NCBI GenBank assembly: GCA_902363515.1 | Contig: CABJAN010000007.1 | Coordinates: 1-64,000 of the forward strand | Origin: Bacillota bacterium | GTDB taxonomy: Bacteria; Bacillota; Clostridia; Lachnospirales; Lachnospiraceae | Direction of reading: 5' to 3' | Length of the DNA stretch: 64,000 bases | Shown here: positions 32,201 through 44,454 of the stretch, in pieces | Layout of the letters: each line of letters opens with the position of its first letter | How positions within the stretch are numbered: position 1 is the stretch's first letter | Translations under genes and position numbers: made by a program | Notes under the pieces: generated by a model | Seen by the model: only the letters and a program-made list of their open reading frames with translations | Told to the model about the DNA's origin: nothing | Databases searched by the model: none

Positions 32201-33364
32201 TCATTTTGTTTTTTTATTCAATTCTTCATGCATCATGGTCATAAGAACCAGCAAAATCAGCAGATATACCGGCAGCAGCGCCACGCTGATATGATTGGCT
32301 ATAATGCCGAATAAGGGCGGCATGACACAGGTTCCCACATAGGCCATAGCCATCTGCACTCCAATAATAGCCTGGGATTTATCTGCTCCAAAGTGGGCCG
32401 GCGTGGAATGGATGACACAAGGGTAAACCGGCGCGCATCCCAGACCAATGAGAATCAGACCTGCCACAGAAAGATTTGCCCCCATGGGGATGAGCATCAC
32501 CACAATTCCAAGGGCAATAGTTCCCAGCCCCAGACGTATCATCTGAGTATCATTGAATTTTATAGTCATAAAACCGCTGGCTGCCCTTCCAAGGGTAATG
32601 CCAATGTAGAACATACTGGCAAAACCAGCCGCTGTTTCCGCTGCCATGCCTTTGTACAAAACCAGATAACTGCTGGCCCACAAACCTGCTGTCTGCTCCA
32701 CTGCGCAATAACAAAAGAAACAAATCAGAACCTCTTTTGCTCCGGGAATACGGATAATTTCCGGCAGAGAAAGAATTTTGTCTGCTTCCTCTCCTTTTCC
32801 CTGTTCCCCTCCTGCCTTTCTACCCTTCCACATGGGAAGGCTGAGAAGCAAAATCACAGTAAGCACCACCTGCAGCATGCCAATCCAGCGGTATCCTGCA
32901 TTCCAGGTCTTTCCTCCTGTTAATGCAAATCCCATAATATAAGGCCCCAGAGAAGCTCCCACACCCCACATGCAATGCAGCCAGCTCATATGGCGGCTTT
33001 CATAGTGCAACGCCACATAATTATTCAAAGACGCATCCACACTTCCTGCACCCAGTCCGTAAGGAATTGCCCACAGACAAAGCATCCAGAAGGAATGGCT
33101 AAAAGAAAATCCAAAAAGAGCTGCTGCGGTCATGGCAACGCTGATGGCAGTTACCTTGCCGGTTCCCAGTTTTCTGGTGAGCCGGTCACTTTGTAAACTG
33201 GAAACAACGGTTCCCAGGGCAATAATCATGGAAATAATTCCCGCATAAGAAACCGGAACGGAAAATTCCCCATACATGGTAGGCCAGGCAGAGCCAAGAA
33301 GCGCATCCGGCAATCCCAGGCTGATAAAAGAAAGATAAATAATTCCAAGCAATAACGATATCAT
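32201..33364 (-). CDS. Major facilitator superfamily transporter
   Basis: A 387-residue transporter with 12 predicted membrane segments. The first loop has the MFS signature variant SDRLTRKLGTGKV, and the second half repeats it weakly. The GLGAGSVDASLNNYVA and GASLGPYIMG stretches resemble the FucP/YfkF-like sugar transporter group. Start 33364 is chosen because GAGGAGG lies 5 bases upstream; the longer open frame to 33586 runs into the T-box region on the other strand. It lies just before the Lon-like ATPase gene in the same direction. The substrate is unknown. Confidence 0.88.
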   Translation of the reverse strand: MISLLLGIIYLSFISLGLPDALLGSAWPTMYGEFSVPVSYAGIISMIIALGTVVSSLQSDRLTRKLGTGKVTAISVAMTAAALFGFSFSHSFWMLCLWAIPYGLGAGSVDASLNNYVALHYESRHMSWLHCMWGVGASLGPYIMGFALTGGKTWNAGYRWIGMLQVVLTVILLLSLPMWKGRKAGGEQGKGEEADKILSLPEIIRIPGAKEVLICFFCYCAVEQTAGLWASSYLVLYKGMAAETAAGFASMFYIGITLGRAASGFMTIKFNDTQMIRLGLGTIALGIVVMLIPMGANLSVAGLILIGLGCAPVYPCVIHSTPAHFGADKSQAIIGVQMAMAYVGTCVMPPLFGIIANHISVALLPVYLLILLVLMTMMHEELNKKTK

Positions 33365-33508
33365 GTTGTCCTCCTCAAGTTCTTTGTTGTCAAAAGGATT
33401 ATACAACAATTTCTTCCAATCTTCCACCTCAACCTGTCTGTCAGCTATAAAAAAATTGACATTCCAAAAAACCTGTGCTATCCTAATGCCAGTTAAATAA
33501 AAAAGGCT

Positions 33509-33699
33509 GTGACAAGAAATAGTAAGTGTCCCGGAAATCACAGAGAGAAGGCGGCTGGTGAAAGCCTTCATGGAAGAGATACCCAACCCGTCTTTGAGCC
33601 TGTATAAGAGTGCGGATGAATTCCGAATTTAGGTGGTACCGCGGACTTGTAGCTTGTTCGCCCTAAGCTGATTGTTTTGGCTTGGGGCGTTTTTTATTT
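33509..33699 (+). promoter_or_regulatory. T-box riboswitch upstream of proS
   Basis: The leader has the conserved GAAATAGTAAGTG start of stem I, the AGAGAGAAGGCGG block and the T-box AATTTAGGTGGTACCGCGG at about 33626-33644. A terminator (CGCCCTAAGC...GCTTGGGGCG and a T run) ends near 33695. Uncharged tRNA(Pro) should stabilize the antiterminator. A proline codon (CCC, or CCA) sits in GATACCCAACC, where the specifier is expected. Confidence 0.92.
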
Positions 33700-33720
33700 T
33701 ACATTTAGGAGGTAAAACAT

Positions 33721-35436
33721 ATGAAACTGGAAAAACTTGTAGGGGATCGCTTTAAAGAAAAACCCTCTGACTGCGTGGTAGACAGCCATGCCCTGATGAT
33801 TCGGGGCGGCTATATGAAATATGTGGCAAATGGCATTTATTCTTCCTACACTCCTCTGCGGAGAATCACACATAAAATTGAGGAAATTATCCGGCAGGAA
33901 ATGGAAGCCATAGACGGACAGGAAGTGCAGTTTCCTGTAGTTCTTCCCGGCTCTTTATGGGAAGAATCCGGACGATATGAAAGTGTGGGAAAAGAACTTA
34001 TGCGTTTCCGGGACCGCAACAACAGTTCTCTGGTTCTTGGTATGACCCACGAAGAGGCTGCAGTTCATCTGGTACGGGAATATGCCCAGAGTTATACTAA
34101 ATATCCTTTTATGATTTATCAGATTCAGACTAAATTCAGAGATGAAGCCCGTCCAAGAGCCGGACTGATTCGTGTCCGGGAATTTACTATGAAGGATGCT
34201 TATTCCTTTCACACTAGCCAGGAAGATCTGGAAACTTATTATCAACGCTGTCTTAAGGCTTACCACCGGATTTATAAAAGGGTAGGACTGCCGGAAGTCA
34301 TTGCTGTGGCTTCTGATTCCGGTATGATGGGCGGCAACGTTTCCCATGAATTTATGCTCCTCACTCCCATTGGAGAAGATTCCATTGCCATCTGCCCGGA
34401 TTGTGGATATTGCGCTAATATGGAAGCAGCAGAAAATATTCTTCCAAAAAAATCCTGTAAAACATCTGAACCATTAGCTCTGGTTCATACCCCGGATATT
34501 CACACCATTGAGGAGGTTTGCGAATTTCTTCACAGTCCAAAAGAGCAATCCTGCAAAGCTGTGGTTTATCAGAAAAACGCAGATGACAGCTACGTTGTTT
34601 TGTTCATTCGCGGGGATTTAGAGGTAAATGAAACCAAGCTTACCAATTATCTGAAAGAAGAAATCCATCCTGCAGTCATTACCCCGGAATCAGGCCTTCA
34701 TGCCGGTTATATTGGGCCTTACAATTTACAGATAAATGGCAAGGCAGTGATTCTCTATGACCGCTCCTTAGAGGGCGTAAAAAATCTTTCCTGTGGCGCC
34801 AACCAAGAAGAATATCATTATACCGGATTGGATATGGAACGGGAACTTCCGGATGCAGCATATCATGATTTTGCCAAAATTCAGGAAGGTGGCATTTGTC
34901 CACACTGCGGTAAACCATCCATTACCATTTCCCGTGGAATTGAAGTAGGAAATATCTTTCAGCTTGGAACCAAGTATACCAGATCCATGAATATGACTTA
35001 TATTGATGAAAATGGCAAAACACAGTACCCTGTTATGGGATGTTATGGAATCGGTGTTGGCCGTCTGGCTGCCGCAGTGTGCGAAGCCCATCATGATGAA
35101 TACGGTCCTATCTGGCCTATGTCCATTGCACCCTGGCAGATTCACTTGTGTGCAGTCCGCTCAGATGATGCGCAGGTAAAGGTCTTTGCCGACCAGCTTT
35201 ACGAAGAACTTTTGAAAAAAGGCGTGGAAGTCATCTACGATGACCGGACTGTGCGGGCTGGCGTGATGTTCTCAGACGCTGATTTGCTGGGTGTGCCTCT
35301 AAGAGTTATAGTAAGCCCAAGAAATCTGAAACAAAATCAGTTAGAAGTGGTTTCCAGAGATAAGACTTTTTCAGAGAATATTCCTGCGGAATCTGCGGCA
35401 GAACGTTTGATGGAGATTTTAAAAGAACGACTCTAA
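33721..35436 (+). CDS. proS: Prolyl-tRNA synthetase (bacterial type)
   Basis: A 571-residue class II synthetase that charges tRNA(Pro). Motif 2 is in YQIQTKFRDEARPRAGLIR with the following REFTMKDAYSF. The editing insertion lies between about 225 and 390. Motif 3 is CYGIGVGRLAAAV, and the anticodon-binding domain is at the C-terminus. Length and the insertion are those of the bacterial ProS1 type. GGAGG lies 8 bases before the ATG. Expression is controlled by the T-box directly upstream. Confidence 0.97.
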   Translation: MKLEKLVGDRFKEKPSDCVVDSHALMIRGGYMKYVANGIYSSYTPLRRITHKIEEIIRQEMEAIDGQEVQFPVVLPGSLWEESGRYESVGKELMRFRDRNNSSLVLGMTHEEAAVHLVREYAQSYTKYPFMIYQIQTKFRDEARPRAGLIRVREFTMKDAYSFHTSQEDLETYYQRCLKAYHRIYKRVGLPEVIAVASDSGMMGGNVSHEFMLLTPIGEDSIAICPDCGYCANMEAAENILPKKSCKTSEPLALVHTPDIHTIEEVCEFLHSPKEQSCKAVVYQKNADDSYVVLFIRGDLEVNETKLTNYLKEEIHPAVITPESGLHAGYIGPYNLQINGKAVILYDRSLEGVKNLSCGANQEEYHYTGLDMERELPDAAYHDFAKIQEGGICPHCGKPSITISRGIEVGNIFQLGTKYTRSMNMTYIDENGKTQYPVMGCYGIGVGRLAAAVCEAHHDEYGPIWPMSIAPWQIHLCAVRSDDAQVKVFADQLYEELLKKGVEVIYDDRTVRAGVMFSDADLLGVPLRVIVSPRNLKQNQLEVVSRDKTFSENIPAESAAERLMEILKERL

Positions 35437-35451
35437 AAAATAGCACCATTA

Positions 35452-35505
35452 TTTTGACACATTTCAGCTCAAAGCAGACTTATACTGAGCCGGAATGTGT
35501 CAAAA
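35452..35505. terminator. Long hairpin between convergent proS and AraC genes
   Basis: TTTTGACACATT (35452-35463) pairs perfectly with AATGTGTCAAAA (35494-35505), with an inner GCTCA/TGAGC stem. It can serve both converging transcripts. Confidence 0.75.
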
Positions 35506-35516
35506 TTTCTTCTCTC

Positions 35517-36311
35517 TCATCCGGTTCTCCGTATTTTTCTCCGGTATTCACTAGGTGTCCTCCCATACTTCTGCTGAAACGCCCGGTTAAACGTCCTCTG
35601 GCTTTCAAACCCGGCTTCCAGATAAACATCCGTAATCCTTTTATCTGTATTTTCCAGCAGAGAGGACGCATAGTTCAGCCGGATTTCATTCAAATACTGA
35701 TTAAAATTCGTATGAAAGACACCGGAAAAAACTTTGGATAAGGCAAACTTATTGATCCCAAGGGCTTCTGCCACACTTCCAAGTGTTAGTTCTTCCTGAA
35801 AGTGGGATAACAGATACGTCATAACAGTATATATCAGATCATGACTCCCCATATTGTCTTTTTCTATAAATTGAAACAGCTTGCTGCACTGATACAACAT
35901 AATCTGTAAATAAGCCTGCCCCACGATTTCATTGACTTCTCCCATACGAATCAGACATTCCAGAGAATTTCTGATTTCATACGGAAGATCTGCTTTTTTC
36001 ATCACTGGACTTTCCGGACATTTTTTCTGCAGCAAAGTCATAAACGGTCCACTAAGTTCCAGGGAAGCATAAAACTGATACACTTCGTTGTTTCCTTTGG
36101 AAAATACCTGATAATGGTGGATTAAATCCGGGAAAACCACTGCAAAGTCCCCTTTTTCCATGTGATACAGTTCATAACCAATGCCAAGCTCCAGCTCCCC
36201 TTTTGTTACATATACCAGTTCTATGGCATTATGAAGATGCGGGGGAACGTGATGCGGTTTTTTCCTTATCATACTGAACTTTTCTGTTTTCTCTTCGTAA
36301 GATGGCTGCAT
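35517..36311 (-). CDS. AraC-family transcriptional regulator
   Basis: A 264-residue regulator. An N-terminal cupin domain (about 15-120) has the HLHNAIELVYVTKGELELGIG segment, probably binding a small sugar. Two C-terminal helix-turn-helix motifs follow: LTLGSVAEALGINKFALSKVF and ITDVYLEAGFESQRTFNRAFQQKYG. It is convergent with proS and transcribed after the lactose genes in the same direction. It may control those or a distant sugar locus; the target is not evident. Confidence 0.88.
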   Translation of the reverse strand: MQPSYEEKTEKFSMIRKKPHHVPPHLHNAIELVYVTKGELELGIGYELYHMEKGDFAVVFPDLIHHYQVFSKGNNEVYQFYASLELSGPFMTLLQKKCPESPVMKKADLPYEIRNSLECLIRMGEVNEIVGQAYLQIMLYQCSKLFQFIEKDNMGSHDLIYTVMTYLLSHFQEELTLGSVAEALGINKFALSKVFSGVFHTNFNQYLNEIRLNYASSLLENTDKRITDVYLEAGFESQRTFNRAFQQKYGRTPSEYRRKIRRTG

Positions 36312-36424
36312 TCTTTTTCCCTCTTCCCTTCAAGATTTGGCTGTTTCTTTTTTTCATTTGGCATGCACTCCTTCCCCGGATACGCTATAATAAAGCCAGA
36401 AATCAGGAAAGGAGGCTACCGAAA

Positions 36425-36511
36425 ATGAAAAAACTAATCCATTATTTAGAAAAAGTGATGAATTTCTATGCTGCTTATTTTACCTGTACCAATTATCATC
36501 TTCCTCTTTAA
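36425..36511 (+). pseudogene. Small or 3'-truncated open frame of unknown origin
   Basis: Twenty-eight codons starting MKKLIHYLEKVMNFYAAYF follow a strong AGGAGG site, with a TATAAT at about 36387 upstream. The frame then runs into the end of the sugar transporter gene on the other strand. It may be the beginning of a membrane protein whose remainder was lost, or a true small protein. Confidence 0.3.
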
Positions 36512-37868
36512 GCGCCTGCTCCTGCAGGAGTTTCTCATTGGCACGTTCCACATTCATTTTGGACATGATAAATGTGATAATAAGCGTAATCACTACCGGA
36601 ACCCAAAGATACATAATCTGAAGCATCTGGATACAGGAATCACTCTGCACCGCCAGGGTTCCGTCAAAACCGCTGAGGTCCAGAAGCCAGCCGGTAATGG
36701 CAATTCCAATTCCGCCACCCAGCTTAATACCAAGGGAAGTACAGGAATACATGGTTCCATCTACTCTTTTCTTCTTTGTCAGATACGTATATTCTGAACA
36801 GGAAGCAATCACTGCATTCATATCTCCCTGCCAGGGTCCCATACCAAAGGCTGCAATACTGGTAAATAAAAGCATCAAAGGCACACTTCCCAGATAACCG
36901 GCTACTACGACCAGGGCTCTTCCAATGGTTCCAATCACATATCCGGTCAAATTCAGTTTATACATACCCTTCCATTTTTCTACTAAAACCGGTGTGACCA
37001 GCAGTGCAATAATCAGAGGGATATTAATGGCCCAGGAAAATACACCGTACAGATTTTCATTAAACAGAATATAGGTCATATAATAAATACCCATATTTAA
37101 CATAGCGGTATAAATCTGCTGCAAAATATAAGTAGCACAGATCATGACATAATACTTATTTGTAAACAACAGCTTTCCAGCATCAATCAGGGAATATTTT
37201 TCCTCTGTTCCGGACGCATTTCCATCATTTAACTCTTCTTCCGGCAGTTCCTTTACGGAAAATACGGAAATGGTATTCACTACAAGTCCAATGACTGCAT
37301 AAATAATGGCAACCATTCTCCAGCCGGCAGCTCCGCCGCCCATCCATTCCACAAATCCAATGGTCAGGGACTGGATCAAAAGACTGGTTGAAAACGCAAA
37401 GATAAAGCGATAGGATCCCATCTGCACCCGTTCCTTGCTGTTTTTTGTCACCAGAGCTGTCAAAGCAGAATAAGCGATGTTGTTGGCTGTGTAAAAAACT
37501 GCATTTAACAGGGTATAGGCAATAAAAAACCAGGCATACTGGGCAAACTCACCCATATTCGCAGGAATGGCAAAAATAGCCACCAGTGTTACCGCACAGC
37601 CAATATAGCCATACAGCATCCAGGGCCTTGCCTTCCCCAGTCTGCTTTTGGTCTTATCAATCAGAGAGCCAAAGAATACATCCGTAACCCCGTCAAATAA
37701 TTTCGATACTGCAATCAGGGTTCCGATAATTCCGGGGTTTAACCCTACTGTATTAGTTAAATAAATCATGACAAAGGAGGACAGGAACGCATAAACCACG
37801 TTCCCTGCAATATCCCCGGAGCCATATCCCACTTTGTTATACCATTTTAAATATTTTTTCTCATTCAT
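36480..37868 (-). CDS. GPH-family glycoside:cation symporter
   Basis: A 462-residue sugar symporter of the LacS/MelB (GPH) family with 12 membrane segments. Family marks are YGSGDIAGNVVYAF at the start and DVFFGSLIDKTKSRLGKARPW in the first cytoplasmic loop; the middle-domain YSALTALVTKNSKERVQM is also typical. There is no C-terminal IIA domain, unlike streptococcal LacS. It follows lacZ by 6 bases in the same direction, so lactose or another galactoside is the likely substrate. Confidence 0.92.
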   Translation of the reverse strand: MNEKKYLKWYNKVGYGSGDIAGNVVYAFLSSFVMIYLTNTVGLNPGIIGTLIAVSKLFDGVTDVFFGSLIDKTKSRLGKARPWMLYGYIGCAVTLVAIFAIPANMGEFAQYAWFFIAYTLLNAVFYTANNIAYSALTALVTKNSKERVQMGSYRFIFAFSTSLLIQSLTIGFVEWMGGGAAGWRMVAIIYAVIGLVVNTISVFSVKELPEEELNDGNASGTEEKYSLIDAGKLLFTNKYYVMICATYILQQIYTAMLNMGIYYMTYILFNENLYGVFSWAINIPLIIALLVTPVLVEKWKGMYKLNLTGYVIGTIGRALVVVAGYLGSVPLMLLFTSIAAFGMGPWQGDMNAVIASCSEYTYLTKKKRVDGTMYSCTSLGIKLGGGIGIAITGWLLDLSGFDGTLAVQSDSCIQMLQIMYLWVPVVITLIITFIMSKMNVERANEKLLQEQALKEEDDNWYR

Positions 37869-37874
37869 GTGCTC

Positions 37875-40979
<3,105 letters not shown>

Positions 40980-41012
40980 TTAACTATATTTTACGCTCTT
41001 TTTACATGTTTC

Positions 41013-41056
41013 GTCCATAAACTCCATTGGACAAAATATGCACAAAATGATATAAT
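41013..41056 (+). promoter_or_regulatory. Promoter of the lactose-module AraC gene with inverted repeat
   Basis: TTGGAC (41027-41032), an 18-bp spacer and TATAAT (41051-41056). The repeat GTCCA-N10-TGGAC (41013-41032) covers the -35 and lies between divergent lacZ and araC, so it may serve both. Confidence 0.5.
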
Positions 41057-41098
41057 CTCCCATAACAAAGAACACTTTCCGAAAAGGAGGACTCTTTT

Positions 41099-41959
41099 AT
41101 GTATATCAACTCCGGTTATCTGCACCATTCGTTGCAGGATTTTAAAGATAAAAGCAGACCTTTGGTTGTGGGAAGCTGCGGAACCTATCGTTTAATCCAC
41201 CAGCCCAAACTTCCTACCTACCGGCCAAGGGGAAGGATTGATTATCAACTGCTTTATGTTGCTTCCGGAAAGGGACATTTCTTTTTTGATGATAAGGAAG
41301 AGATTATAGAAGCCGGACACATGATTTTATACCGGCCCAGAGAAATGCAGAGATATGTTTATTATGGTACAGATCAGACAGAAGTGTACTGGGTTCATTT
41401 TACCGGGAACAATGTAAAAAATATTTTAAAGGAATATGGTTTATTTGAATCAGGCAGAATAATGCAAACCGGAAATCACCCGGAATATCACCAAATCTTT
41501 CGGAAAATGATCAAAGAACTACAACTTACTAAACCCCATTATGAAGAATACATGTCTATCCTTCTTAGGGAGTTGTTTCTGCTTATCAGCCGGCAGGCTC
41601 CTGTAGGCACTGCACAAAACCGTCTTCTTCAAAAAGAAATGGAAGATGCTACGCAGTTTTTCAACGAACATTTTGCCGAAGACCTCTCCATAGAAGATTA
41701 TGCCCAATCCAGACACATAAGCACCTGCTGGTTTATCCGCAGCTTTAAACGTTACAATGGTGTAACTCCCATGCAGTATATCTTAAATCTGCGGATCACA
41801 AATGCCAAAACCCTGCTCCGGACTACCACATACTCTGTTGCTGATGTAGCTGCCATTGTAGGGTATGAAAATCCTTTGTATTTTAGCAGGCTGTTTAAAA
41901 AGCAGACTGGACTTCCTCCTTCGGAATTTCGGAATAATCATGAAACAACATTTTCCTAA
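41099..41959 (+). CDS. AraC-family regulator of the lactose module
   Basis: A 286-residue regulator, divergent from lacZ. A cupin ligand domain (about 35-130, with RIDYQLLYVASGKGHFFFDD) is followed by two helix-turn-helix motifs: LSIEDYAQSRHISTCWFIRSF and VADVAAIVGYENPLYFSRLFKK. GGAGG lies 8 bases before the start. Divergent position next to lacZ and the symporter makes it the likely activator of galactoside use; this is inferred from context. Confidence 0.9.
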   Translation: MYINSGYLHHSLQDFKDKSRPLVVGSCGTYRLIHQPKLPTYRPRGRIDYQLLYVASGKGHFFFDDKEEIIEAGHMILYRPREMQRYVYYGTDQTEVYWVHFTGNNVKNILKEYGLFESGRIMQTGNHPEYHQIFRKMIKELQLTKPHYEEYMSILLRELFLLISRQAPVGTAQNRLLQKEMEDATQFFNEHFAEDLSIEDYAQSRHISTCWFIRSFKRYNGVTPMQYILNLRITNAKTLLRTTTYSVADVAAIVGYENPLYFSRLFKKQTGLPPSEFRNNHETTFS

Positions 41960-41970
41960 AAAAATCATAG

Positions 41971-42019
41971 GGGGCTGTTGCTTTAACAATTCATCAATCG
42001 TGAAGCAGTAGCCCCTTTT
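41971..42019. terminator. Bidirectional terminator between araC and the asparagine synthetase
   Basis: GGGGCTGTTGCTT (41971-41983) pairs with AAGCAGTAGCCCC (42003-42015) and is followed by TTTT on the plus strand. A T-rich tail follows on the minus strand. Confidence 0.75.
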
Positions 42020-42029
42020 ACGAAACCTT

Positions 42030-43826
42030 TTACACCACTTCCACCCCATACGTCTCCATCCAGTAATTCACCTGGAGCATATACGCCAGCATCTGGGGGC
42101 CTGCCATAAGCTGGCCGTACCAGGGCTTCCCGTAGTCCTTGGGACTATCCAGAAAGCGTTTTACTTTCTCCTTATCCAGAAACTGTTTCACCGGCGCATC
42201 TTTGGTTGCCAGAACCTCTTTCAGCGCCTCTCCCAACATGCGCTCATACTGGGGATGATAGGTTTTGGGATAAGGGCTTTTTTTCCTCCACAGTACCTCT
42301 TCCGGCACTTTTCCCTCTCCTGCATGGCGCAGCAGTCCTTTCACTCCGCCTCTGCATTTCATGGCCCAGGGCACGTTCCAGATATATTCTATGATTCTGT
42401 AATCCGCAAAAGGCACTCTGGCATCCAGCCCCACGCTGGAGCTGGTGCGGTCCATACGGTCCATCAGCGTTGCCATAAACCATCTCAGATTCAAATATGC
42501 CATTTCTCTTCTTCTTTTCTCTACTCCTGTCTCCCCTTCCAAAGCAGGAGTTTCCAAAACCGTCCTGTCATAAGCAGCCCTTGCATATTCCTCCATAGGA
42601 AGCCCCTGAATCACGTCTTCGGATAACAAGGTCTGACGCACCTTCATATCAAAAGACCAGGGAAATGCCTGGGTGTTCAGGGCCTCTTCCTTGTGAAACC
42701 AGGGATAGCCGCCAAAAATTTCATCTGCACATTCTCCTGTAAGAGCTATCTTACTATGCTCTGCCACTTTTCTGCAAAAATACAGCATGGAGGATTCCAC
42801 ATCTGCCATACAGGGCAGGTCTCTGGCATCTACTGCCTCATATAAATTTTCTAACAGGTTTTCATTGTCACATTCCAGAAACACATGGTTGGTGTGGAAT
42901 TTCTGTACCATTTTTTCCACCCAGGGTCTATCCTGACTGGGCTGAAAAGCATTGGACTGGAAGTATTTCTGATTTCCTTCAAAATCAAAAGAAAAAGTAT
43001 CCAGAACCTTTCCCTGTTTTTCCAGTTCCCTGGCACAAATGGCAGTCACCAGGCTGCTGTCCACCCCGCCGGACAAAAACGTACACACCGAAGTTTCTCC
43101 ACACATTTGCCTCTTTACTGCGTCTTCCAAGAGCCAGGCTGTTTTTTCCACCGTCATTTCATAAGAATCCTTATGAACATGGCTTTCCAGCTTCCAGTAA
43201 GGGTGTTCCTTTAAAACACCGCCACAAAAGGTCATATAATGTCCCGGAAGCACTTCCATAATGTCTTTGAAAACGCCTTTTCCGTAAGTTCTGGCCGGAC
43301 CCAGGGCAAAGATTTCACAAAGTCCCTGTTCATCCAGTTTTGCTCTGATTCCTGGATAGGAAAACAAACCTTTGATTTCCGAAGCATACACCAGGGTTTC
43401 TCCTTTTCGTGTGTAAAAAAGCGGTTTTGTTCCCACTCTGTCCCGAAACAAAAACAGAGTTTCCTTCCTGGCATCCCACAGAGCTGCTGCAAAGCTTCCA
43501 TTAAGTCTGTCAACAAACTTTTCTCCAAAATGCAGATACGCCTGAACCATGACCTCCCAGTCCTTAGTAGTTTTAAAAACCGCTCCCATGGCTTTCAGTT
43601 CTTTGCGAAGCTCTGGTGCATTGTAAAGACTTCCATCCATAGCCAGAATACAGGGACAGATGTCTTCATATCCTGTCATGCCACAGTGTTTTTTCAGGCA
43701 GATGTTCGTCTTTCCCGATTCTCTTCTTTTTTGCACCTGATTCATGGATTCCAGTACAGCGCTCCACTTTTTCTCTTCCTGGTCATAGACAGCCTTATGG
43801 CTGCAAAATCCTGCAATAGCGTTCAT
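42030..43826 (-). CDS. Asparagine synthetase-like protein lacking the glutaminase cysteine
   Basis: A 598-residue two-domain protein. The C-terminal synthetase domain is intact, with the PP-loop TFLSGGVDSSLVTAI and LTGECADEIFGGYPW. In AsnB the N-terminal glutaminase starts Met-Cys-Gly; here it starts MNAIAGFC. The nucleophile Cys2 is therefore Asn, and the usual NGEIYN is DGSLYN. AAGGAG lies 6 bases before this ATG, so the start is secure. It probably uses free ammonia or has another acceptor. It lies 14 bases after spoVFB, suggesting a sporulation role like that of AsnO in Bacillus. Confidence 0.88.
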   Translation of the reverse strand: MNAIAGFCSHKAVYDQEEKKWSAVLESMNQVQKRRESGKTNICLKKHCGMTGYEDICPCILAMDGSLYNAPELRKELKAMGAVFKTTKDWEVMVQAYLHFGEKFVDRLNGSFAAALWDARKETLFLFRDRVGTKPLFYTRKGETLVYASEIKGLFSYPGIRAKLDEQGLCEIFALGPARTYGKGVFKDIMEVLPGHYMTFCGGVLKEHPYWKLESHVHKDSYEMTVEKTAWLLEDAVKRQMCGETSVCTFLSGGVDSSLVTAICARELEKQGKVLDTFSFDFEGNQKYFQSNAFQPSQDRPWVEKMVQKFHTNHVFLECDNENLLENLYEAVDARDLPCMADVESSMLYFCRKVAEHSKIALTGECADEIFGGYPWFHKEEALNTQAFPWSFDMKVRQTLLSEDVIQGLPMEEYARAAYDRTVLETPALEGETGVEKRRREMAYLNLRWFMATLMDRMDRTSSSVGLDARVPFADYRIIEYIWNVPWAMKCRGGVKGLLRHAGEGKVPEEVLWRKKSPYPKTYHPQYERMLGEALKEVLATKDAPVKQFLDKEKVKRFLDSPKDYGKPWYGQLMAGPQMLAYMLQVNYWMETYGVEVV

Positions 43827-43839
43827 AACATTCTCCTTT

Positions 43840-44418
43840 TCACTGAATGACTGGCTGATATTGTTTTCCCTCCAGCGCTGCTTTGGCCGCAGGAATCAGA
43901 AGTTCCGTATGAGCAATCATAGAATTGGGTTTCTTTTGGGCATTGTCCTGTCCAAATGGAACAAAATAGACATGTTTTGCATTTAATAAAAGTCCTATAT
44001 TTTTCATATTCATGCCCAGGGCATCATTGGTGGAAATAGACAGCAGCAGGGGCTTTTCATTTCTAAGATGAGCCTTGGCTGCCATGAGTACCGGAGTGTC
44101 TGTAATACCGTTTGCCAGCTTTGCAATAGTATTTCCGGTACAAGGCAGAATCATCAGCAAATCCAGAAGGCTTCCCGGTCCAATGGGCTCTGCCTGAGCA
44201 ATGGTCCGCATAGGTGGATTTCCGGTCATGCGTTCTGCTTCTTTTACAAAATCCTCTGCTTTTCCAAACCGGCTGTCAATGGTCTGGGAAGCATCTGAAA
44301 AAATGGTCTGTACTATGGCGCCCTCCTGAACCAGATTTTCCAATTCCGTAAATACGCGTTTATAGGTACAAAAGGAGCCTGTGAAAGCCACTCCGATTTT
44401 CTTTCCTTTGAGTTCCAT
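43840..44418 (-). CDS. spoVFB: Dipicolinate synthase subunit B
   Basis: A 192-residue flavoprotein-like subunit. With SpoVFA it oxidizes dihydrodipicolinate to dipicolinic acid in the mother cell, which loads the spore core with calcium-dipicolinate. The N-terminal GKKIGVAFTGSFCTYKRVF and the LPCTGNTIAKLANGITDTPV segment are typical. Start 44418 follows GGAGGG by 7 bases. It is downstream of spoVFA with a 36-base gap. Confidence 0.92.
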   Translation of the reverse strand: MELKGKKIGVAFTGSFCTYKRVFTELENLVQEGAIVQTIFSDASQTIDSRFGKAEDFVKEAERMTGNPPMRTIAQAEPIGPGSLLDLLMILPCTGNTIAKLANGITDTPVLMAAKAHLRNEKPLLLSISTNDALGMNMKNIGLLLNAKHVYFVPFGQDNAQKKPNSMIAHTELLIPAAKAALEGKQYQPVIQ

Positions 44419-44454
44419 ATACTCTCCCTCCAAATTTCCCTTTCACTTCTATTT

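Noticed and set aside
33365..33586. A 74-residue N-terminal extension of the MFS transporter
   Set aside because: It runs into the T-box region of proS on the other strand, and a strong ribosome site lies directly before the shorter start at 33364.
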